64,000 bases of DNA, taken from positions 6,222,149 through 6,286,148 of the forward strand of contig NC_134899.1 of assembly GCF_041734735.1 (NCBI RefSeq), given 5' to 3'. The translations under genes and the position numbers were made by a program. Below are positions 57,527 through 64,000 of the stretch, piece by piece. Position 1 is the first letter of the stretch. Every line of letters begins with the position of its first letter. Under the pieces are notes generated by a model that worked only from the letters and a program-made list of their open reading frames with translations, was not told the DNA's origin and did no database searches. The DNA is from Babylonia areolata. Taxonomy: Eukaryota; Mollusca; Gastropoda; Neogastropoda; Buccinidae.

Positions 57527-59420
57527 TTATTCTTTACTTTTTGATTTGTGCCGTGGTTCTCCTGCTTGGGGTACGACTTGCTGAAGCATGGGGGAGACAA
57601 TAGTCATGTGCTCTTGCATGATGACACGTAGTTTGTCATCTTGTGACTGCATCCCTAATACTTTCTTTTAGAGTGAATTGACGACTGCGTGTGTTGCCTC
57701 CCCCACTTGTTCCCCGTGTAGTGCCAGGCCAAAACCGTGAGAATAAATGAATGGAATGCAGTGATTTTCTAGGATGTGTTGCTTGGGAATGATGCGTGTT
57801 TGTGGGAATTGTTGGCGGAAGAAAGACATGTACTGTTTGATGTCACTATCCAGTGTGTCAACGTCACTGTCTGTCAAGGGTCTTTGATGTGAGATGTTTA
57901 GTGAATGCGTGAGAACAGCATGTTTAGTGTTTTAAACTTCTGGGAAATGTTCCTAGCTCTGAGGTTTATGTCCGCGTCTTGAGTCAGTTCACCTGTTTTC
58001 TTGACTACACTGTCACTGATGTGTTCTATTGTTTCTGGCTTGAGATATTTGTGACAGTGGTTTCCAATGAATGATGCTCTGTGGTATGCCTGTCTGTGTA
58101 TTTTATGCTGTTGAAGTACAGCACCTAAGTGTTGTGTGACAGGGCCAGCCAGGTGTGGAAGGTCAAGCTGTGTCTTGAGATATTCAATGTCTGCATCTTT
58201 TTCTTCTACCATATCTGCTAGCTCACGTTGCTGTTTTTGGAAATCACTGAGTGGTGTGCTGTCTCCTTCAGGCTCGTTAAATACAATCCTAGTTTCTAGC
58301 AATCTCTTTTCTTCTTCAGCACTTTGGATCTGACTCAGCTTGTCTACAAACTCAGAAAAGGCTGAGTCGCTGTCTATCTGTTTTCCCTGGCTGGTTACTG
58401 ACTCTCATATCTTTTTGTCAAGAGAATGACACTCCCCCTCCAGCAGGTCATGGTGTTTTCTGACCACTCCCAGAAGAATGTGCAGGTATGGGGGAGCCAC
58501 TTGGCTAAGTTCTATGTCAACAATAGGCTCCCTGACTACATTGTTGTGCAGGTTGGCGATTTTCTGCTTGGAGTGTTTGTATTTGCTGTTGTCTGTCTTG
58601 ATGCCCTGTAATGTGCGCTGTGTGATGTTGCCTTCATTGCTGTGAGGTGGATTTTGTGTTTGTGATTTGGATGCTGTGCAGTATAAACATGGGTGTGTCC
58701 CCTGAGCACCTGACAGTCCATACAGTTTGAGGAGAAAGTCATAGTCCCCAAACAAGGTCACTTTGACTCTCTTGTTTCGCCATGTCATTGACTGTAGAGC
58801 AGCTAACTGTTCTTTGTAGGGTTCTAAGATTTTTCTCAAATTGTCTGGACTGTCCTTGCAGTCTACAATGGCCAGGAGACACATGCTGTGTTTTGAGTTG
58901 GGGTTGGTGAGATTTGCAATTTGAAGCATGAGTTTGAATGTCCCCCCTCCATGGTCCCCTCCAATTTTTACCCATATCTCATCCTGCGGTATTCTATCAT
59001 CATGCCATGTCAACTTGTTTTCTCTGTTGTACTGGTCTAATAAGTTTTCTACCATCTTTGGAATGTCTTTGATTTTTCCTACTGTTGTTTCCTCCTCTGT
59101 TTGTCTTCCCTCTTTATCAACAAAGATGAGTTTTGTCTTTTCTATTTCTACCTCCCCAAACATTGCTTCTTTCTGCACCTCCCTCTCCTTCCTTTCCCCT
59201 TCATGTTCCACACCAATACTGGCATAAAACCTCTTTTGTATCCTGTGTTGTGCCCAGCTTAACCCCATGGCAGCTCTCAGTGCAGACCCTTGTTTTTTGG
59301 TCACTTTCACTGGGCCACATCCAGCAGCTTGCAGTATCTGTTGTCTGTGGCTCTGGGCCGATCTTTTGATTTCTGACCCCTGCTGTTTTACTATGGCTTC
59401 TTTACTTTCCCTGAGATGTG
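57527..59420 (-). pseudogene. RAG1-like transposase core (DDE), broken
   Basis: Motifs in order: KIGGDHGGGTFKLMLQ (about 58955; Asp in the place of RAG1 D600), then MCLLAIVDCKDSPDNL (about 58870; acidic position near RAG1 E662). FGDYDFLLKLYGLSGAQG (about 58745; Asp matching RAG1 D708) is followed at once by HPCLYC, the C-x2-C zinc pair of RAG1 ZnC2. A coiled-coil-like stretch (QKQQRELADMVEEKDADIEY) lies at 58240-58180. The end has QHILENHCIPFIYSHG with the RAG1-type H-x4-H pair, then HGEQVGEATHAVVN, where the first Glu matches RAG1 E962. Breaks: a frameshift near 59400, an in-frame TGA at 58405, a frameshift near 57905 and a TAA at 57668. Otherwise the frame is open to TAA at 57527. Confidence 0.88.
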
Positions 59421-60320
59421 CTTTCTAATTTTTTGCATAATTTGAGACCGTTTTTTCTTCAGAGGAGATGATGCTATGGCAGATGATTTGCGGGGTTGTG
59501 TGACTTTTTTCAACACTATTGGCTGACCTCCAGTTTTGCATCTGACTGTTGATTTGTCTCCTGACTTAAACATTTTCCTATGTGTTAGTTGTGTGTATAA
59601 CTTTTCTTCTTCTTCAGTGAGAGATTTATTGAGATCCTCATCCTCTGAGTCAACATACACCGTCTTACGTTTCAATTGTGCGATGGGTGATATAGCTGCG
59701 TCAGTGACAGGTGTTTTGGGTGTGATTGGAGATGTGTTTGTGCACAGCGTTCTTGTTTTTTTGACTGGTGTTGATGTGGACTGACAAAATGACGTTGACA
59801 CACTGTCGTTGGTATCTAAGCAGCGGTCAGACGGATCAAAACTGTCATCTGTGCATTTTTTTACGGGTGCTGATCGTCTTTTTTTCGGACGACCAGACTG
59901 ACTTTTTGAGTGATGAAAAGAGCATGTTGTGCACTGATCCAAAGATAGATCTGGATCGAAAGTTGTCCAGATTTCTGACATTCTGTCAATGTCAAGTGCA
60001 ACATTTTCATTTGCAGTTTTGAACTGAGAATTTCCAAGAGTATGTTTCATTTTTATCAGTTTTTTGTAGCACTTGATACAAATGCATGTGGGATGTTTGC
60101 CCTCTTCATCATTCAAAACATCTAGACTGAAAAAACGAAACAGTTCAGAAGAATACTTGGCACAAAGTCTTGCATTTAACCCCTTGTCTTTAACTCTTCT
60201 GAGAACCCGCTCACCACACACACGACACATATAATCCAAACATCTCAAGTGTTCACTGAAGGTGTGTTGTCCAGTCAGCAAAGCTGCCGCTACCGCACCA
60301 GATTCCATTTTTGTCGGCAC
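59391..60320 (-). pseudogene. RAG1-like N-terminal zinc region, part of the same transposase
   Basis: 309 codons starting MPTKMESGAVAAALLTGQHT. C32-x2-C35 (MCRVCGERV) and H76-x4-C81-x2-C84 (KHPTCICIKCYKKL) keep the spacing of the vertebrate RAG1 segment CRICG...FRIDV...IHPTEFCHDCW, including an FRFFSLDV match between them. Further on, W118 with C130-x2-C133 (DQCTTC) and a basic GRPKKRRS patch parallels RAG1 ...WHPHTPSCDIC...KRKR. No RING finger follows; the rest is Ser/Thr/Lys-rich and ends in basic KKKRSQIMQKIRK. The core continues in another frame after about 59400, so the original protein was one chain of about 930 residues unless an intron separates them. RAG1 alignment is by eye and memory. 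Confidence 0.88.
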
Positions 60321-60620
60321 TCACACACACGCACTTAGGTCAAATAACTGGATGTAACACAAAAACGCGGACAGTATCTGGTAAATCACGCGACACACTT
60401 AAAGTTCACATTCACTGGAATCATGCACACAAAAATGACAGCAAACAAAAGTGACTGTGCATGAATATGATGAAATGAAAATCACTTATTAAACAATACA
60501 CCTTTCTCTGCTGGAAACATAGCACAAAGAGCGCGGCGCGCGCTCCCCTTCCCCCCCCCCCCCCCATCCCAGTGGAATCTAGGTCAGCAGCAGTGCTCCT
60601 GACCGCTCACTGAACTCTGG

Positions 60621-60660
60621 AACTAAATAGCTCTGCTGGAAGTTAAGTGGCAGAGCCGTG
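60621..60660 (-). repeat. Right terminal inverted repeat of the RAG1-like transposon
   Basis: Read inward on the - strand it starts CACGGCTCTGCCACTTAA. The ATTTAGTT block shared with the left end lies at 60621-60628, 11 bases further from the tip than on the left. TGAC (60661-60664) follows outside. Confidence 0.75.
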
Positions 60661-62752
60661 TGACAGGCACGATACGAAGAGGTTCTATGATGCCTTAAAA
60701 GAAGTCTACAGCCCCACATCCTCAGGATCATCCCCCCTCCTCAGTGCAGATGGGAATACCTTGATCACCAAGAAGGAGAAAAAACGCTGGGCTGAGCACT
60801 TCAACAGTGTCTAAAATCGCCCTTCCTCCATAAATGATGAAGCCATAGACCATCTCCCACAAGTCCCCATCAACGAAGCACTGGACGATCCGCCAACACT
60901 TCTTGAGACCCAGAAAGCAATCCGTCTGCTATCCAGTGGCAAAGCACCTGGCTCAGACTCCATACCAGCAGAGGTTCACAAGGATGGAGGCACTGTGCTG
61001 ACTGAGAAGCTTCATCAGCTGTACTCACTCATGTGGAAAGAAGAGACGATCCCCCAGGATTTCAAAGATGCATCTATCATTCACTTGTACAAGCGAAAGG
61101 GGAACTGGCAAGCCTGTGATAACCATCGGGGCATTTCCTTGCTCTCCATCGCAGGCAAGATACTTGCCAGGATCCTACTAAACCGCCTCACAGCACACCT
61201 TGACAGAGGTCATTTGCCTGAGAGCCAATGTGGATTCTGAAAGAGCGCGGAGCCACCGACATGGTGTTTGCTGAAAGGCAGCTGCAAGAGAAATGTCAGG
61301 AGCAAAATGCTGATTTGTTCTCCACCTATGTCAACCTCACTAAGGCCTTCGACACCGTGAGTAGAGAGGGACTGTGGAAGATCATGGCCAAGTACAGATG
61401 CCCTCGGAAATTTATTTCCTTGGTCAGCCAATTCCATGAAGGCATGCAGGCTTGAGTCCAGGACAATGGCGAAACATCTGCTCTTTTTGCTGTCACAAAT
61501 GGTGTCAAGCAAGGCTGCGTCCTGGCTCCAACGCTGTTCAGTCTCATGTTCTCTGCAATGCTTACTGATGCCTTCAGAGATGGCGATGTTGGAATCGGCC
61601 TAAAGTAAAGAACAGATGGCAAGCTGTTTAACCTCAGAAGGCTTCAAGCAAAAACGAAGGTCATGACAGACATCATCAGAGACTTTTTGTTTGCTGATGA
61701 TTGTGCCCTCAACTCTGGATCTGAAGCTGACATGCAACTCAGCGTCGACAAGTTTGCCACTGCCAGCAGGAACTTCGGCCTTACCATCAGCACGAGGAAA
61801 ACTGAAGTTCTCCATCAGCCAGCCCCAGGGAAACCCTACATTGAGCCCAACATCACAATCAACGGTCAGAGACTCAGTGCGGTGGAGCGGTTCACATACC
61901 TTGGCAGCACACTGTCACGAAATGCGACCATCGACGATGAAGTGAACGTCAGGATTGCAAGAGCAAGCGCAACTTTTGGTAGACTCAATGCAAATGCCTG
62001 GAACAGAAGAGGCATTAGTCTTGAGACCAAGCTAAAGGTCTACAGAGCAGTAGTTCTCCCCACACTACTGTACACCTGCGAAACTTGGACAGTGTACCAA
62101 CGACATGCCAAGAAGCTGAACCACTTCCACACAACATGCCTCAGGAAGCTACTGAACATCAAGTGGCAAGACAGGACCCCAGACACAGAGGTGCTCGCAA
62201 AAGCCACTCTTCCCAGCATCTTCACCATCCTGATGCAGTCCCAGCTTCGCTGGGCTAGACACGTGGCGCGCATGCCAGACCATCGGCTGCCCAAAAGGCT
62301 CTTCTATGGTGAGCTGCAACAAGGGAAGAGATCACACGGAGGTCAGAAGAAGCGCTTCAGAGATACTCTGAAAGTCTCTCTGAAAGCGTTTGGTATCAAC
62401 CCTGACTCCTGGGAGGAATCTGCAGTGGACCGTGACAAATGGCGCGCTGCTGTGCACAAAGGCACCATGTTGTGCGAGGCCAACAGGACTGCTGCAGCTG
62501 TTCAAAAGAGGCAGGCCAGAAAGTCACGGGCAAACAAGCTCCCTGACAATGATATGCCTGTCTTTGTCTGCCCCAACTGTCAGCGAACATTTCGTGCGCA
62601 GATTGGACTATTCAGCCATCTGCGCATTCACAGAAAGATTCATGAGCATCCTCCCCCCCACCCCACCACCACCCTCCCCCCATCCCCCAGCTGGATGACA
62701 ACGATGGTCATCATCGATCTCGATGGACACACCACCACCATCTGTATCCGTA

Positions 62753-63212
62753 TCCCCAAAATAAGACAGATGGGCTGGGTTACATTAGTGATCTTAGTAG
62801 TGACTAAGTATGTCTATAAGTCTATGGAATTAGTGCAGACTTCAGAAAATTCTTAACACTTAGCAAGCTAAGTGCTGCTATGATTGCTCATGCAACCTAG
62901 ATGTGCTGTTATGTCTTTCACTAATGCTATGACTAGTCACCTCATGCTTAAGAATCCTGTTACAGAAATCTTGACTCCAATATCTTATTTATGCCACACA
63001 CCATCACACACTATCTCCCATCCCACTCTGAAAAAAATCGGAAAAAGGATGCAATAGCCCACTGTAACTACAAATTAAAATATAAATCAAATGAAAATTA
63101 CACACAATCTTATAAAACAAAACAGCAGCAGTTTACCACAATGCTGCACACAGTAACAACCAGTCAGCAATCCACATTCCTGGCAGTGAACAAACCATCA
63201 GTTTTGGCCAGG

Positions 63213-63260
<48 letters not shown>

Positions 63261-63278
63261 ATCAACACTCTCACTCAC
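62753..63278. other. ATG13 intron with CA microsatellite
   Basis: CA repeats lie at 63222-63258 and the GTGAGT donor of the upstream ATG13 exon at 63273-63278 (- strand). Nothing else recognised. Confidence 0.7.
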
Positions 63279-63515
63279 TTTCTGAACTTCCTGTTGCAAG
63301 GCTTGGGTTCAGACACCTGGCCAAGGCTGGGCTCACTGAAATGGTCGATCTTGGGGAACAGCGGTATTCCAGACCTGGGCTGCTGGGGCATCTGGGGCTT
63401 GGTGGTGTAGGAGAACGTCACCTGGATCGTCCCCATCGGCGTGGCCACCGCCCCAATCCGCCGTGTCTGCACGTCCTCCATCAGGATACCCAGGTTCGGG
63501 GGCCCCACTTTATAC
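63279..63515 (-). CDS. ATG13: Autophagy-related protein 13, HORMA-end exon
   Basis: On the - strand, between CTTGACCTTCAG and AGAAA|GTGAGT. It starts with the third base of a codon and ends with two bases (AA). The product YKVGPPNLGILMEDVQTRRI then GAVATPMGTIQVTFSYTTKP matches the last strands of the ATG13 HORMA domain (human [20 protein letters not shown]). The tail IPLFPKIDHFSEPSLGQ...KPCNRKF matches human GIIIDHFVDRPYPS...HPCNYR. The HORMA domain binds ATG101 and is needed for ULK1 complex recruitment. Upstream exons are not identified inside the window. Confidence 0.95.
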
Positions 63516-63911
63516 CTGAAGGTCAAGACCCATTTTTTGCTGTTGTCATTTTGACAGTAACTTTTTTTTTTTTTCGCTTGAACAATTACCTGACTTAACC
63601 AGTTATTCTCAGTTCAACCAAGTGCAGTGCTTCCACACCAAAGGAATGTGTTTCCACTCTTACTTTATCACCACTTGGATCAAAGTCAAAGCCAAACCTT
63701 AGCCCAATGATGGAGGCATAGAATGAACTTCATATCAATGTCAACAGACAACAGGTTCTTTGTTCCACAGGTCACATAAAACACACAAGGAATGTGCTGC
63801 TCAGCAGAACATGACAAGATCACACATTTTGCAAGAATTAAACATTACAATCCAACATCTGAACATGCAGTAAAGAAAAATACCATGCACACACATGTGA
63901 GTGTGTATGTG
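63516..63911. other. ATG13 intron, no gene recognised
   Basis: No supported feature. A poly-T run lies at 63561-63574. Confidence 0.6.
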
Positions 63912-64000
63912 CTTTACTGAAACCTGAGTCTTCTTCTTCTTCTTCCTCATTCGCCTCCCAGTAGATAAGCAGCCCGGTGTCCTCGATGAAGGCTGCCGTC
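63912..64000 (-). other. Open frame at the window edge, possible exon
   Basis: On the - strand one frame reads TAAFIEDTGLLIYWEAN followed by a run of Glu from a GAA repeat and DSG, with a weak donor (CTCAG|GTTTCA). Its end phase does not fit the next ATG13 exon, which needs two bases carried over. It is therefore either not an ATG13 exon or the true border differs. Confidence 0.25.

Larger units (their letters stand above)
56391..60660 (-). mobile_element. RAG1-like (N-RAG-TP/Transib-related) DNA transposon, 4,270 bp
   Basis: The LINE is interrupted cleanly. The sequence ...GCTGAC precedes 56391 and TGACAGGCACGATACG follows 60660. Removing the element and one TGAC restores the LINE frame as ADRHDTKRF. 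Both ends start CACGGC (inverted), consistent with the CAC start shared by Transib, ProtoRAG and RSS ends, and TGAC is a 4-bp target duplication. On the - strand it encodes a RAG1-like N-terminal region (59391-60320) and a DDE core (57527-59420). The last 1.1 kb (56391-57526) is noncoding with GA-rich repeats. No Kelch-type RAG2-like frame is seen. Known relatives cut and paste through RSS-like ends. Family placement is from motifs read by eye. Confidence 0.9.
54285..62739 (+). mobile_element. Full-length RTE-like LINE, interrupted by a RAG1-like transposon
   Basis: A 13-bp target duplication ATCTGTATCCGTA flanks it (54272-54284 and 62740-62752). Without the insert it is about 4.18 kb. After an 850-bp leader comes an endonuclease-exonuclease domain: WNIRTLLDRDNADRPQRRTA near 55180, LSETRLAGEGEL, then LIILGDFNARVGSD near 55620, WMHPRSKHWHRMDYVIVRKR and WTDHRLVVSKLN near 55915. 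The linker is at 56020-56390 and continues at 60665 as HDTKRFYDALKEVYSP. The reverse transcriptase (LTKAFDTVSREGLWKI; FLFADDCALNSGS near 61685) leads to a C-terminal C2H2 finger near 62570-62632. One frameshift in the endonuclease region and stops at about 61238, 61453 and 61606 show it is dead. It is nearly identical to 3924-5580. Confidence 0.93.

Noticed and set aside
58426-59369. Open frames on the + strand across the RAG1-like core
   Set aside because: They lack family resemblance and are antisense shadows of the conserved - strand frame.
63912-64000. Confident next ATG13 exon
   Set aside because: The end phase does not match the exon at 63279-63515 and the donor is weak, so it was kept only as a low-confidence open frame.
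1-64000. CRISPR arrays, operons, rRNA genes, riboswitches
   Set aside because: The DNA is eukaryotic. Repeats seen are microsatellites, tandem duplications and transposons, and no rRNA or bacterial signals were found.

Overview
The window is animal nuclear DNA. Genes are split by introns with GT-AG borders, simple-sequence repeats are very dense (CA/GT, CT/GA, TA), and most of the rest is transposon debris. The two host genes and the repeat families fit a lophotrochozoan, most likely a gastropod mollusc; that assignment is inference.

Host genes. (1) On the + strand, four exons at 10222-10402, 12057-12326, 17585-18646 and 23481-24083 encode the second half of the ligand-binding lobe, the cysteine-rich linker, all seven membrane segments and the tail of a divergent class C GPCR of the metabotropic glutamate receptor type. 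Earlier exons lie off the left edge or were not recognised. (2) On the - strand, four exons at 63279-63515, 53863-54117, 52478-52796 and 49615-49845 encode the end of the HORMA domain, the low-complexity middle and the C-terminus of the autophagy initiation factor ATG13. The 5' exons lie beyond the right edge. The two genes converge on a gene-poor 25-kb stretch (24-49 kb).

Transposons by region. 0-2.1 kb: an RNase H-bearing LINE with a twin-priming type inversion. 3.0-5.7 kb: DIRS-like debris hit by a young RTE-like LINE with an 11-bp target duplication. 6.1-8.6 kb: a CR1/L2-like LINE split by a tRNA-derived SINE. 8.7-14 kb: a dispersed repeat pair in inverted orientation around two receptor exons. 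14.5-16.8 kb: an antisense RTE-like LINE. 16.8-28.6 kb: three sets of DIRS-like remains in and after the receptor gene. 30.2-33.7 kb: a Mutator-like transposase fragment, a SINE and a Jockey-like LINE hit by a palindromic MITE. 39.6-43.2 kb: two 1-kb TTAA (piggyBac-like) MITEs, with a third piggyBac-like end at 51.1 kb.

The standout is the 9.1-kb ATG13 intron between 54.1 and 63.3 kb. It holds a full-length 4.2-kb RTE-like LINE (13-bp target duplication) that was itself hit by a 4,270-bp DNA transposon (56391-60660; ends CACGGC..., TGAC target duplication). That transposon encodes, on the - strand, a RAG1-like protein. It has a RAG1-type N-terminal zinc region (C-x2-C ... HPT-x2-C-x2-C), a DDE-type core with the RAG1 zinc pairs (C-x2-C and H-x4-H), and the expected acidic residues. 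The copy is lightly broken, so better copies probably exist elsewhere in the genome. It resembles the N-RAG-TP type element reported from Aplysia and bears on where the RAG1 N-terminus came from.

Two smaller points in ATG13 deserve attention: a SINE insertion duplicated a 5' splice site, and the 3' splice site of the next exon is present in three tandem copies.
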